DNA from: Microbaculum marinum
GTDB taxonomy: Bacteria > Pseudomonadota > Alphaproteobacteria > Rhizobiales > Tepidamorphaceae
Reading direction: 5' to 3' (one strand)
DNA: 64,000 nucleotides
NCBI RefSeq assembly: GCF_042646165.1
Contig: NZ_JBHRTC010000005.1
The notes beneath the pieces are model-generated. The model had not been told where the DNA came from, made no database searches, and saw nothing but the letters and a program-made list of their open reading frames with translations. Positions 19,658 through 29,524 of the stretch are shown here, one piece after another (positions within the stretch are counted from its first letter, which is position 1; every line of letters begins with the position of its first letter). The position numbers and the translations under genes were made by a program.

Positions 19658-19981
19658 TCACTCGCACTCGACCGTCCCCGGCGCCGGGTCGTAGTCGGTT
19701 GCCCCGACCATCCCGTCCTTCGGCGGGACCGGCGCCAGCGTGACGAGGACGAAGCAGTTCTGCGACCAGACCTTGTAGGTCAGGTCCTCCATCCACTCGA
19801 TCCTGTCGATCAGGCCATGGTCGGCCAGCGCCGCGGCGACGTCGCCGTCCTCGGCGACCGCGGCGAACTGGCGGGCGCGGTCGTATTCGGGGGCGAGTGC
19901 CGCCGACGCGTTGCACATGGGGATCGTCACGCCGGCCAGCGTGGCGAGGACGATGCCAGTAGAACGGATCGGCACGGTCAT
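19658..19981 (-). CDS. Small exported protein of unknown function
   Basis: A 107-residue protein with an N-terminal hydrophobic stretch (IVLATLAGVTIPMCNASAA) that resembles a signal peptide cleaved after about residue 28. The mature part is acidic, with EDLTYKVWSQNCFVLVTLAPVP; it retains one Cys. I recognise no family. Its ATG overlaps the stop of the upstream GNAT gene by 4 bases, so the two are translationally coupled. Confidence 0.65.
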   Translation of the reverse strand: MTVPIRSTGIVLATLAGVTIPMCNASAALAPEYDRARQFAAVAEDGDVAAALADHGLIDRIEWMEDLTYKVWSQNCFVLVTLAPVPPKDGMVGATDYDPAPGTVECE

Positions 19982-20574
19982 TCCTCCGCTTTGCGAGTTA
20001 CCGGTCGCACCAGCAGGACCCAGTCGCCGTCGACACGGTCTCCCGGCAGGGCGAGTATCCTGCGGCGCGCCCGCTCCCGGTACCCGGACCGGCGATAGAG
20101 TTCTGCGGCACGCGCGTTCTTGCTGTCGACGATGATGCTCAGCAGCGTTGCGCCCGTATTGGCGGCAACTTGCTCGGCAATATCGAGCAGCATCGCCCCG
20201 TACCCCCGCCCCTGGTGCTCGGGCAGCGTCGCAAGGGCGTTGACGTACCAGCTTCCCGGCGCCTCCGCCTCCAGCTCCACCATCGGCCGGATGAATGGCG
20301 GAAATTCCTCCAGGTCGCCGGCCGCAAACGTGTCGGGCTGCCGGTAGCCGAGCAGCATGGAGACGGGCCGTCCGTCCACCTCGACCACGTAAGCATTCCG
20401 GTACGAAAACGCACCTTGCTCCCGCTCCGCCCGCCTGCTGCCGACATCCAGGGCCGTCTCGCCGAACTCCGCCGCCTGGCCCCAGAGATAGGAGGGAATG
20501 CCCTCGCCCGCGAGATCGATCAGGTACGCCAGAACGAGCGCGTCCGACTTTCTGGCGGGACGGATTTCCGGCAA
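19978..20574 (-). CDS. GNAT family N-acetyltransferase
   Basis: A 198-residue GNAT-fold protein. The acetyl-CoA pyrophosphate loop is PEHQGRGYGAMLLDIAEQVA (motif A, Q/RxxGxG/A), preceded by the beta-4 strand SWYVNALATL and followed by the ELYRRSGYRE segment of motif B. The N-terminus IRPARKSDALVLAYLIDLA is typical. The substrate cannot be told. It is encoded between pdhC and lpd with the small exported protein, an unusual interruption of a pyruvate dehydrogenase cluster. Confidence 0.85.
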   Translation of the reverse strand: MPEIRPARKSDALVLAYLIDLAGEGIPSYLWGQAAEFGETALDVGSRRAEREQGAFSYRNAYVVEVDGRPVSMLLGYRQPDTFAAGDLEEFPPFIRPMVELEAEAPGSWYVNALATLPEHQGRGYGAMLLDIAEQVAANTGATLLSIIVDSKNARAAELYRRSGYRERARRRILALPGDRVDGDWVLLVRPVTRKAEE

Positions 20575-20612
20575 AGGTGGCCTCCCGGACGGACTCGTCG
20601 GCGCTCGCCGGC

Positions 20613-22085
20613 CTAGACCAGCATCGACATCGGCTTCTCGATGTAGCGCTTGAACGCGTTGATGAGCTGGGCGCCCAGTGCCCCGTCGACGGCGCGATGA
20701 TCGGTGGACAGCGTGCAGCTCATGATCGTCGCGATCGCCACTGCGTCATCCTTGACCACGGCGCGTTTCTCGCCGGCGCCGACGGCCAGGATCGTCGCAT
20801 GCGGCGGGTTGATGACGGCCGCGAAATCCTTGATGCCGTACATGCCGAGGTTGGAGACCGCCGAGCTTCCGCCCTGATACTCCTCGGGCTTCAGCCTGCG
20901 CTCGCGGGCGCGACCGGCCATGTCCTTCATCTCGTTGGAGATGACCGACAGCGTCTTCTGCTCGGCATTGCGCACGACCGGTGTGATCAGCCCTCCGGGA
21001 ATGGACACGGCCACGCCGACATCGGACTTGCTGTGCTTCAGCATGCCGCTCTCGGTCCAGGTGACGTTCGCCTCCGGCACCGCCTTCAGCGCCAGCGCCA
21101 GCGCCTTGATGACGAAGTCGTTGACCGACAGCTTGTAGGCCGGCTTGCCGTCGAGCTGCGGCGCGGCGGCGTTGAGCTCGCTCCTGAGCTTCAGCAGCGC
21201 GTCGAGCTCGACGTCCAGCGTCAGGTAGAAGTGCGGGATCGTCGTCTTGGCCTCGGTCAGCCGCCTGGCGATGACCTTGCGCATGTTGTCGTGCGGCACG
21301 ACCTCGTAGGTGCCGTCCTCGAACATCGCGCGGATCTTGTCGTCGGACGGCGGCTGCACCGCTGCCGGAGCGGCCGCGGATGCCTGCGCGGCAGGCGCGC
21401 CGGACGGTGCCGCCTCGGTCTTCTGCGCCCTGGCGGGCGCGGCTTTCGCCGCACCGCTCTCGGCTGCCTCCTCGATGTCCCGCTTGACGATCCGGCCGTG
21501 CGGACCGGAGCCGGAAATCGCCGAAAGCTCCAGCCCCTGCTCCTTGGCAAGCCGCCGGGCCAGCGGCGAGGCGAAGATCCGCTCGCCGTCGGAAGCGTCG
21601 CCGTTGGCGCGGGCACTCTCAGTCGCCTCGGCCCCCTCACCCGCCGCGCTGCGCGCGCCGACCTCTCCCCCCTGGGGCGAGGTGGCCGCCGATGCATCGG
21701 TTTTCTGGTCAGGGGATTTCGAAACGGCACTGCCCTCCACCTCTCCCTTGGGGGGAGAGGTCGGCGCTTCCTCGGAAGCGCCGGGTGAGGGGGTGCCGGC
21801 GCCGGACGTCTTCTCCACGCCTTCCAGCGCGCTCTCGTCCTCGCCCTCTTCGAGCAGCACGGCGATCTTCTGGTTGACCGGCACGTCCTCGGTGCCCTCG
21901 GACACCAGGATCCGGCCCATCGTCCCCTCGTCGACCGCCTCGACCTCCATGGTCGCCTTGTCGGTCTCGATCTCCGCGATGATGTCGCCGGGGGCGACGG
22001 AATCGCCTTCCTTGACGAGCCATTTGGCAAGCGTGCCGACCTCCATGGTCGGCGACAGCGCGGGCATCAGGATGTCGATGGGCAT
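20613..22085 (-). CDS. pdhC: Pyruvate dehydrogenase E2, dihydrolipoyl acetyltransferase
   Basis: A 490-residue E2 core of the pyruvate dehydrogenase complex. The order is: one lipoyl domain (1-80) with lipoyl-lysine K43 in ETDKATMEVEAVDEG, a long linker (81-168), the peripheral-subunit-binding domain (IFASPLARRLAKEQGLELSAI, about 170-205), an Ala/Pro linker, and the catalytic domain ending with STDHRAVDGALGAQ (His-Asp pair). The first linker is longer than usual and is largely encoded by two inverted copies of a palindromic intergenic-type element (21631-21796). The reading frame is intact through both. It works with PdhA, PdhB and LpdA. Confidence 0.96.
   Translation of the reverse strand: MPIDILMPALSPTMEVGTLAKWLVKEGDSVAPGDIIAEIETDKATMEVEAVDEGTMGRILVSEGTEDVPVNQKIAVLLEEGEDESALEGVEKTSGAGTPSPGASEEAPTSPPKGEVEGSAVSKSPDQKTDASAATSPQGGEVGARSAAGEGAEATESARANGDASDGERIFASPLARRLAKEQGLELSAISGSGPHGRIVKRDIEEAAESGAAKAAPARAQKTEAAPSGAPAAQASAAAPAAVQPPSDDKIRAMFEDGTYEVVPHDNMRKVIARRLTEAKTTIPHFYLTLDVELDALLKLRSELNAAAPQLDGKPAYKLSVNDFVIKALALALKAVPEANVTWTESGMLKHSKSDVGVAVSIPGGLITPVVRNAEQKTLSVISNEMKDMAGRARERRLKPEEYQGGSSAVSNLGMYGIKDFAAVINPPHATILAVGAGEKRAVVKDDAVAIATIMSCTLSTDHRAVDGALGAQLINAFKRYIEKPMSMLV
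21631..21796. repeat. Inverted pair of palindromic repeat elements inside the pdhC coding sequence
   Basis: Element 1 (about 21631-21686) reads CCCCCTCACCCG, a GC-rich stem, GCCGACCTCTCCCCCC, then GGCGAGGTGG. Element 2 (about 21736-21795) is the same element in the opposite orientation, beginning CCACCTCTCCC and ending CCGGGTGAGGGGGT. About 50 bases separate them. Both show the CTC-ACC-CGG...CTCTCCCC palindrome familiar from alphaproteobacterial intergenic repeats. In the PdhC frame they encode TPSPGASEEAPTSPPKGEVE (about 98-117) and TSPQGGEVGARSAAGEGAE (about 135-153). Confidence 0.75.
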
Positions 22086-22095
22086 GACCGATTAC

Positions 22096-22551
22096 CTAGC
22101 TTTTCTGTGCCCCCTGCGGGGCATCCGAGACTGCGATGCGCGATGGTGTCCAGTTCGCGCGGCGTCGAGCAATTCGTGACGCGGCGGTTTCATCGTCGTA
22201 GAAGACTTCCTGAGGCCGGCGCCCGCTGAACGCCGTGATTCCGACGCCGGCGACGTTCACCAGCGACCGATACCCTTCGTCCGCTTCGATGACCGCGCCG
22301 ACATAGACCCCGCAGTGCTTGCAGGTCAGGAACTCAGCCGTTCTGGCGCCGAAGGTATATCGGTTCAGGTCGTCCGGACTGCGCACCTGAAACACGGTCT
22401 CCCCTTCAGGGTCGGAAACGGCAACCGAACCGTGCCGCCGGCAGAAGCCGCACTGGCAGGCATGTACGCGCAGGTCATCGGGCGGCCTGCTCAGTCGCAT
22501 CGCCACCCGAACCGCGCCACAATGGCACCGGCCGCTGAGCTCCACTGCCAT
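22096..22551 (-). CDS. GFA (CENP-V/glutathione-dependent formaldehyde-activating) family protein
   Basis: A 151-residue zinc-binding protein of the GFA fold. Metal-ligand cysteines appear as GRCHCGAVR near the N-terminus, HACQCGFCRRHG in the middle and LTCKHCGVYVG later, in the usual spacing. The named founder, Gfa, adds formaldehyde to glutathione, but most family members lack a demonstrated activity. It lies between pdhB and pdhC with short gaps, so it is probably co-transcribed with pyruvate dehydrogenase; a functional link is not established. Confidence 0.88.
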   Translation of the reverse strand: MAVELSGRCHCGAVRVAMRLSRPPDDLRVHACQCGFCRRHGSVAVSDPEGETVFQVRSPDDLNRYTFGARTAEFLTCKHCGVYVGAVIEADEGYRSLVNVAGVGITAFSGRRPQEVFYDDETAASRIARRRANWTPSRIAVSDAPQGAQKS

Positions 22552-22555
22552 CTCC

Positions 22556-23998
<1,443 letters not shown>

Positions 23999-24009
23999 CG
24001 TCTCGTCCC

Positions 24010-25095
24010 CTAGCGAAGTACGTCGGTCCAGAGCTCGGAGGCATCCGGCTCGGGATCGGTCTGGGCGAATTCGGCGGCTTCGTTGATGATCGCGCGGACC
24101 TCCTTGTCGATCGCCTTCAGGTCGTCCTCGGTCGCCTCGTGGTCGCCGATCAGGCGTGCCTTGACCTGCTCGATCGGGTCGTGCTCCTGGCGCATCTTCT
24201 GCACCTCGTCCTTGGTGCGGTACTTGGCGGGATCGGACATCGAGTGGCCGCGATAGCGGTAGGTCAGCATTTCCAGGATGAACGGACCGTTGCCGTCGCG
24301 GCACCAGGCGGCCGCCTTCTCGCCGGCAGCGTGGACCGCACGCACGTCCATGCCGTCGACCTGCTCGCCGGGAATGTCGAACGATGCGCCGCGGTGCGAC
24401 AGGTCGGTTGTCGCGGACGCGCGGCTGACGCTGGTGCCCATGCCGTACTTGTTGTTCTCGATGATGTAGATGATCGGCAGGTGCCAGAGCTTGGCCATGT
24501 TGAAGCTCTCGTAGACCTGCCCCTGGTTGGCGGCGCCGTCACCGAAATAGGTGAAGCTGACATTGTCGTTGCCGCGATACTTGTTGGCGAAGGCGAGGCC
24601 CGTGCCCAGAGACACCTGTCCGCCGACGATGCCGTGTCCGCCGAAGAATCCCTTCTCGACGGAGAACATGTGCATCGAGCCGCCCTTGCCCTTGGAATAG
24701 CCGCCGCGGCGTCCGGTCAGCTCGGCCATGACGCCCTTGGGGTCCATGCCGCAGGCCAGCATGTGGCCGTGGTCGCGGTAGCCGGTGATCACCTGGTCGC
24801 CTTCCTTGGCGACCATCTGCATGCCGGTGACGACCGCTTCCTGGCCGATGTAGAGATGGCAGAACCCGCCGATCAGGCCCATCCCGTACATCTGTCCGGC
24901 CTTTTCCTCGAAACGCCGGATCAGCAGCATCTCGCGATAGGCCTCGAACTCCTGTTCGGTGGTGAAGTCCGTCGCCGGACTGCCGGCGAGCGACTTCTTC
25001 GTGGGTTTTCGACCCTTCGACGAGGCCGATCTGGATTTCGATGGGGATTTCGCCGCCGCGGTGCGGCGGGAGCCGGATTTGGCACTGGACGTCAT
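24010..25095 (-). CDS. pdhA: Pyruvate dehydrogenase E1 alpha
   Basis: A 361-residue thiamine-diphosphate-dependent E1 alpha subunit that decarboxylates pyruvate together with PdhB. The ThDP/Mg motif is FGDGAANQGQVYESFNMAKL ... NN. TYRYRGHSMSDPAKYRT is the segment matching the regulated phosphorylation loop of mitochondrial E1. The first ~40 residues are a Ser/Lys/Arg-rich basic extension that probably tethers E1 to the acidic linkers of the complex. The stop lies 11 bases before pdhB. A 168-base gap upstream separates it from ftsB and probably carries its own promoter. Confidence 0.96.
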   Translation of the reverse strand: MTSSAKSGSRRTAAAKSPSKSRSASSKGRKPTKKSLAGSPATDFTTEQEFEAYREMLLIRRFEEKAGQMYGMGLIGGFCHLYIGQEAVVTGMQMVAKEGDQVITGYRDHGHMLACGMDPKGVMAELTGRRGGYSKGKGGSMHMFSVEKGFFGGHGIVGGQVSLGTGLAFANKYRGNDNVSFTYFGDGAANQGQVYESFNMAKLWHLPIIYIIENNKYGMGTSVSRASATTDLSHRGASFDIPGEQVDGMDVRAVHAAGEKAAAWCRDGNGPFILEMLTYRYRGHSMSDPAKYRTKDEVQKMRQEHDPIEQVKARLIGDHEATEDDLKAIDKEVRAIINEAAEFAQTDPEPDASELWTDVLR

Positions 25096-25263
25096 GCCAT
25101 CCTCCCTGTGAGCCCGGATTGTTGCTCAACAGGTAGCGCACCCCGCCCCGAAAGGCCAGCACGAACCGCTTTTCCCGGAGGGAAACAATCTCTTGAAAGA
25201 TTTGAGGAAATTAACTTCGAACCGGAATTCGGTTAAACTCCGATTGTGGAATTTCCAGCGATC

Positions 25264-25578
25264 TCAGCGCTCCGCGCGCATGATCACGATGTCGTTGGGG
25301 TGGGCGACATTGAGGAGAACGCGTGCGCGCTCCTCCAGCATGTCCGGATCGAGGCTCTCCGGCCTCAGCAGCGCGACGTGCTGTTCCAGAATGTCGCGCT
25401 CCTTGCGCAGGTCGGCCAGTTCCTTCTCCAGCACCGCGACCTCGGCCTCGCGCTGTTGCGACGCCCAGAATCCACGGGCCCCGTTGAGCCCGTGATAGAC
25501 GAAATAGCCGATGACGGCGATGCCGATGATCGGGATCAGGATCCCCGCCGTCGAATAGCGGACGGTACGCCGCGCCAT
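25264..25578 (-). CDS. ftsB: FtsB/DivIC-type septum formation initiator
   Basis: A 104-residue bitopic protein. One transmembrane helix (about 11-30, GILIPIIGIAVIGYFVYHGL) is followed by a coiled coil rich in Glu/Leu/Arg (REAEVAVLEKELADLRKERDI) and a short periplasmic end. This is the layout of FtsB, which joins FtsL and FtsQ in the divisome. The position between eno and pdhA is the normal one in alphaproteobacteria. Confidence 0.9.
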   Translation of the reverse strand: MARRTVRYSTAGILIPIIGIAVIGYFVYHGLNGARGFWASQQREAEVAVLEKELADLRKERDILEQHVALLRPESLDPDMLEERARVLLNVAHPNDIVIMRAER

Positions 25579-25688
25579 GACAAGTTACTCCGCGCCAAGC
25601 CGATGCGTATCATCGCCCACAGGCGTTAAGTGCGGATTAACCGTCACGCACCCGGCCGATCGGCCCCGGGTGCCATCGATCAGGGTTG

Positions 25689-26963
25689 CTATCGGCGAAG
25701 CGCGGCCTTCCCGGCATATTTCGCCGTGGGGCCGAGTTCCTCCTCGATCCGCAGGAGCTGGTTGTATTTCGACAGCCGGTCGGAGCGCGCCAGCGAGCCG
25801 GTCTTGATCTGTCCGCAATTGGTCGCGACCGCGAGGTCGGCGATGGTCGAGTCCTCGGTCTCGCCGGACCGGTGCGACATCACCGCCCGGTAGCCGGCCC
25901 GGTGCGCCATGTCGACGGCGTCGAGCGTCTCGGTCAGCGAGCCGATCTGGTTGACCTTGACCAGGATCGCGTTGCCGACCCCCTTGTCGATGCCGGTGGA
26001 CAGGCGCTCGGTGTTGGTGACGAACAGGTCGTCGCCGACGAGCTGGCAGCGGTCGCCGATCCTGTCGGTCAGCATCTTCCAGCCGTCCCAGTCATCCTCG
26101 CCCATGCCGTCCTCGATCGAGACGATCGGATAGGCGTCGACGAGGCCGGCGAGGTAGTCGACCATCTGCGCCGGGTCGAGGCTCCGGCCCTCGCCTTCCA
26201 GTTCGTACTTGCCGTTCTTGAAGAACTCGGTCGAGGCGGCATCGAGGGCAAGCATCACGTCTTCGCCGGGCTTCAGTCCGGCCGCCTCGATCGAGGAGAC
26301 GATGAAGTCGAGCGCCTCCTGAGCTGATTTCAGTCCCGGCGCGAAGCCACCCTCGTCGCCGACATTGGTGTTGTGGCCGGCCTTCTTGAGGGCGCCCTTC
26401 AGCGTGTGGAACACCTCGGCGCCCATCCGGAGCCCCTCCGCGAAGGTGTCGGCGCCGACCGGCATGATCATGAATTCCTGGATGTCGATCGGATTGTCGG
26501 CATGGGCGCCGCCGTTGACGATGTTCATCATCGGCACGGGCAGCACGCGGGCGCCGACGCCGCCGACATAGCGGTAGAGCGGAAGGCCGGTCGCGTCGGC
26601 CGCGGCTCGCGCCGTCGCGAGCGACACGCCGAGGATCGCGTTGGCGCCGAGGCGGCCCTTGTTGGGAGTCCCGTCGAGCGCGATCATCGTGTGGTCGATG
26701 TGGACCTGTTCCTCTGCGTCCATGCCCGACAGCGCATCGAAGATATCTCCGTTGACCGCGTCGACGGCCTGTTGCACGCCCTTGCCGAGGTACCGTCCGC
26801 CGCCGTCGCGCAGCTCGACGGCCTCGTGCGCGCCCGTCGACGCACCCGAAGGCACCGCTGCCCTGCCGACGGTCCCGTCCTCCAGGACGACGTCGACCTC
26901 GACGGTGGGATTGCCACGGCTGTCGAGAATCTCGCGGCCGATGATGTCGATGATGGCGGTCAT
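25689..26963 (-). CDS. eno: Enolase
   Basis: A 424-residue glycolytic enzyme converting 2-phosphoglycerate to phosphoenolpyruvate. The N-terminal DSRGNPTVEVDVVLEDG and GASTGAHEAVELRD loops, the metal-binding SIEDGMGEDDWDGW, and the signature LVKVNQIGSLTETLDAV with SHRSGETEDSTIADLAV are intact. Full length. GGAAGGGG is a strong ribosome site about 8 bases before the ATG on the minus strand. It is divergent from queF. Confidence 0.98.
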   Translation of the reverse strand: MTAIIDIIGREILDSRGNPTVEVDVVLEDGTVGRAAVPSGASTGAHEAVELRDGGGRYLGKGVQQAVDAVNGDIFDALSGMDAEEQVHIDHTMIALDGTPNKGRLGANAILGVSLATARAAADATGLPLYRYVGGVGARVLPVPMMNIVNGGAHADNPIDIQEFMIMPVGADTFAEGLRMGAEVFHTLKGALKKAGHNTNVGDEGGFAPGLKSAQEALDFIVSSIEAAGLKPGEDVMLALDAASTEFFKNGKYELEGEGRSLDPAQMVDYLAGLVDAYPIVSIEDGMGEDDWDGWKMLTDRIGDRCQLVGDDLFVTNTERLSTGIDKGVGNAILVKVNQIGSLTETLDAVDMAHRAGYRAVMSHRSGETEDSTIADLAVATNCGQIKTGSLARSDRLSKYNQLLRIEEELGPTAKYAGKAALRR

Positions 26964-27116
26964 GGTGCCCCTTCCGGATTGGCGGATTTCTCCGATGGGC
27001 TAATAAAGGAGCCGCTGGCGACAGAAAAGGCCAATCGGCGCATAAAGCCGCAGCATCGGCGCGCCGGCTTGCATTCCGGTCTGCCTTTCGGCAGCTATGC
27101 CGGCGGAGATCGCACC

Positions 27117-27566
27117 ATGACCGAAGACATGCAGCTCGGGCGCCCCGTCCCGGTTCCCGCTTCCCCCGACGAGGCCGTGCTCGACCGGGTCCCGAACCCG
27201 CATCCCGGCACCGATTACGTCACCCGCTTCACCTGCCCGGAATTCACCTCGCTGTGCCCGGTCACCGGGCAGCCGGACTTCGCCCACATCGTCATCGACT
27301 ATGTGCCCGGCGACTGGCTGGTCGAATCGAAATCGCTGAAGCTGTTCATGGTGTCGTTCAGGAACCACGCCGCGTTCCACGAGGACTGCACGGTCGGCAT
27401 CGGCAAGCGCCTCGTCGCGCGGCTGGAACCGCGCTGGCTCAGGATCGGCGGCTACTGGTTTCCGCGCGGCGGCATCCCGATCGACGTCTTCTGGCAGACC
27501 GGGAATCCGCCCGAGGGCCTCTGGATACCCGACCAGGGCGTGTCGCCGTACCGCGGACGAGGTTAG
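27117..27566 (+). CDS. queF: NADPH-dependent 7-cyano-7-deazaguanine reductase
   Basis: A 149-residue type I (unimodular) QueF that reduces preQ0 to preQ1 in queuosine synthesis. The catalytic Cys is C47 in CPEFTSLCPVTGQPDFA, with D54 as proton donor. The family QueF motif ESKSLKLFMVSFRNH (from E70) binds NADPH. The ATG at 27117 follows CGGCGGAGATCGCACC. It is the only plus-strand gene between ispDF/pncC and the arylsulfotransferase-like gene. Its stop overlaps the convergent isochorismatase-like gene by 4 bases. Confidence 0.95.
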   Translation: MTEDMQLGRPVPVPASPDEAVLDRVPNPHPGTDYVTRFTCPEFTSLCPVTGQPDFAHIVIDYVPGDWLVESKSLKLFMVSFRNHAAFHEDCTVGIGKRLVARLEPRWLRIGGYWFPRGGIPIDVFWQTGNPPEGLWIPDQGVSPYRGRG

Positions 27567-28114
27567 GCAAGCGTCGAGAGGACTGCGTCGACTGTCGCAA
27601 TCGTCGCGAACTCGCCGCTCAGGATCGCCAGTTCCACGTCGTGAACCGTTTGCGCCGGAACGGTCGGCCCGTCGGGCGATCGCCGGTCGTTGGCGAAACA
27701 GGCATCTGCGGCAAGTGTGACGCGGAACCCGAGGTTGGCGGCCATGCGCACCGGCGTCGAGACGCAGTGATCCGTCGTCGCCCCGGCGACGATCAGGTGC
27801 CGGATCCCGGCGGTTCGCAATGCGGCTTCCAGCCCCGTGCCGATGAATGCGCTGTTGATGGTCTTGGCGAAGACCGGCTCGCCGGCGTCGGGCGCCGCGC
27901 AATCCATCACGTCATGGCCGGGCTGGCCGGCCCGCAACGGCGATCCCGGTGTGAGCGAGTCGTGGCGGACGTGGAACACGGGCAGACGGGCATCTCGACA
28001 GCCGGCCAGAAGTCTGCCGACGTTGTCCTCCGCATCCGGATTGTTGCGCCGACCCATGTCGGGGCCTGCGAATGCCTTCTGAAGGTCGATCAGTACAAGG
28101 GCCGCGTCAGGCAT
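27563..28114 (-). CDS. Isochorismatase-like cysteine hydrolase
   Basis: A 183-residue protein of the isochorismatase-like superfamily, which includes nicotinamidase and N-carbamoyl hydrolases. The catalytic triad can be read as D9 or nearby (LVLIDLQKAF), K in VFAKTINSAF, and Cys in AGATTDHCVSTPVRMAANLG with the preceding cis-peptide. The substrate is not evident. Its start overlaps the 3' end of kdsA by 8 bases, so it is expressed with kdsA. Confidence 0.88.
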   Translation of the reverse strand: MPDAALVLIDLQKAFAGPDMGRRNNPDAEDNVGRLLAGCRDARLPVFHVRHDSLTPGSPLRAGQPGHDVMDCAAPDAGEPVFAKTINSAFIGTGLEAALRTAGIRHLIVAGATTDHCVSTPVRMAANLGFRVTLAADACFANDRRSPDGPTVPAQTVHDVELAILSGEFATIATVDAVLSTLA

Positions 28115-28946
28115 CGATGGACTTGGCCACCCGGTCGAACTGCATCAGCCGCTCGACGAGCGCCGGCAGGTCCTTCATTGCGATCATGTTCGGTCCGTCG
28201 GAGGGCGCGTTGTCGGGATCGGGATGCGTCTCGATGAAGACGCCGGCCACTCCGACCGCCACGGCGGCGCGGGCCAGCACCGGCACGAACTCGCGCTGGC
28301 CGCCCGATGACGTCCCCTGCCCGCCCGGCTGCTGTACCGAATGGGTCGCATCGAAGATCACCGGCGCGCCGAAGCCGGCCAGGATCGGCAGCGCCCGCAT
28401 GTCGGTAACGAGCGTGTTGTAGCCGAAGCTCGCGCCGCGCTCGGTGACGAGCACGTTCGGATTGCCGAAGCCCGTCACCTTGTCGACGACATTCTTCATG
28501 TCCCATGGCGCCAGGAACTGGCCCTTCTTGACGTTGACGGCCCGGCCGGTCTCGGCGGCGGCCTTCAGCAGGTCGGTCTGACGGCACAGGAAGGCGGGGA
28601 TCTGCAGGATGTCGACCACCTCTGCGACCCGGGCGCATTGCCAGGTCTCGTGTACGTCGGTGAGCACCGGCAGGCCGGTAGTCTCCCTTATCTCAGCGAA
28701 GATCGGCAGCGACGCCTCGAGCCCGATGCCCCTGGCGCCCGCGGCGCTGGTCCGGTTCGCCTTGTCGTAGGAGGACTTGTAGACGAGCCCGATGCCGAGC
28801 CTGCCGGCCAGCTCCTTCAGCGCCTGCGCCGTCTCGAGCGCGTGCTGGCGGCCTTCCATCTGGCACGGCCCCGCGATCAGGCAGAGCGGCCTGTCGTTGC
28901 CGAAGGTCGCCGACCCGACGCTGACGGTTGAATTGGTACGGGACAT
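28107..28946 (-). CDS. kdsA: 3-deoxy-8-phosphooctulonate (KDO-8-P) synthase
   Basis: A 279-residue aldolase of lipopolysaccharide core synthesis that condenses PEP and arabinose-5-phosphate. Seen are LIAGPCQMEGRQHALE at the N-terminus, YKSSYDKANRTS for PEP binding, LTDVHETWQ, IPAFLCRQTDLL and DATHSVQQPGG. The Asn/Cys position that separates metal-free and metal-dependent types was not assigned. Located between pyrG and eno, as in other alphaproteobacteria. Presence indicates a KDO-containing outer membrane. Confidence 0.96.
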   Translation of the reverse strand: MSRTNSTVSVGSATFGNDRPLCLIAGPCQMEGRQHALETAQALKELAGRLGIGLVYKSSYDKANRTSAAGARGIGLEASLPIFAEIRETTGLPVLTDVHETWQCARVAEVVDILQIPAFLCRQTDLLKAAAETGRAVNVKKGQFLAPWDMKNVVDKVTGFGNPNVLVTERGASFGYNTLVTDMRALPILAGFGAPVIFDATHSVQQPGGQGTSSGGQREFVPVLARAAVAVGVAGVFIETHPDPDNAPSDGPNMIAMKDLPALVERLMQFDRVAKSIDA

Positions 28947-29002
28947 GCTGTCTCCCGGGGTTTCCGCCTAGGCCGTCCTATGGCGCGCGGAGGCTGTGTA
29001 CG

Positions 29003-29509
29003 TCAATCCGCGGGAAGTCGCGAGACCAGTTGCGCGACGGCCTCGTCCAGCCCGCGGCCGGCCGTATCGATCACCAGGTCGGCGCTCTCCCACGGCTCGT
29101 AGCGTCGCGCCAGCACGTCATCCCACGTCGGCAGCCGGAGTCCCGGCACGTCGGGCCGCCGCGTCTCTATGCGGCGGCGATGTTCGTCGGCGTCGGAACA
29201 GACGATCTCGACCTCGATGCCGCGAACCCCGGCCCGCTCCGCCACCGCCCGCCACGCCGCCCGGGTGAGCTCGATCGGATTGACGGAATCGGCGATGACC
29301 ATGCGCCCGATCGCCAGGTTGTCCCCGCTGACACCATAGCCAACCCGGTAGCCGCTATCCGCCATCGACTGCCTGGCCGCCGCGCCGGTGTCGCGTATCG
29401 CCTGTTCGATCGTATCGATCCGGATGTGGACGGCGCCGAGGCGCAGCGCCAGTTGCCGGGCGACGGAGGTCTTTCCGGTGCCCGGCAGACCGCCCAGGAT
29501 GATCAGCAC
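29003..29509 (-). CDS. P-loop predicted kinase (AAA_33 type)
   Basis: A 168-residue P-loop protein with Walker A GGLPGTGKTSVAR at about 6-18 and a hydrophobic strand before an Asp (HIRIDTIEQAIRD). The helical lid region contains Arg-rich segments (EHRRRIETRRPDVPGL). This matches the family of small predicted kinases that resemble gluconate or shikimate kinase and zeta toxin. Substrate unknown. It is the last gene before kdsA on the minus strand and follows a VOC gene by 15 bases. Confidence 0.82.
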   Translation of the reverse strand: MLIILGGLPGTGKTSVARQLALRLGAVHIRIDTIEQAIRDTGAAARQSMADSGYRVGYGVSGDNLAIGRMVIADSVNPIELTRAAWRAVAERAGVRGIEVEIVCSDADEHRRRIETRRPDVPGLRLPTWDDVLARRYEPWESADLVIDTAGRGLDEAVAQLVSRLPAD

Positions 29510-29524
29510 CGCAGGATCGGCACG

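Noticed and set aside
27001..27116. A preQ1 riboswitch upstream of queF
   Set aside because: I found no preQ1-I type pseudoknot (A-rich tail after a short C/G stem) in the leader, and the type II layout is not seen either.
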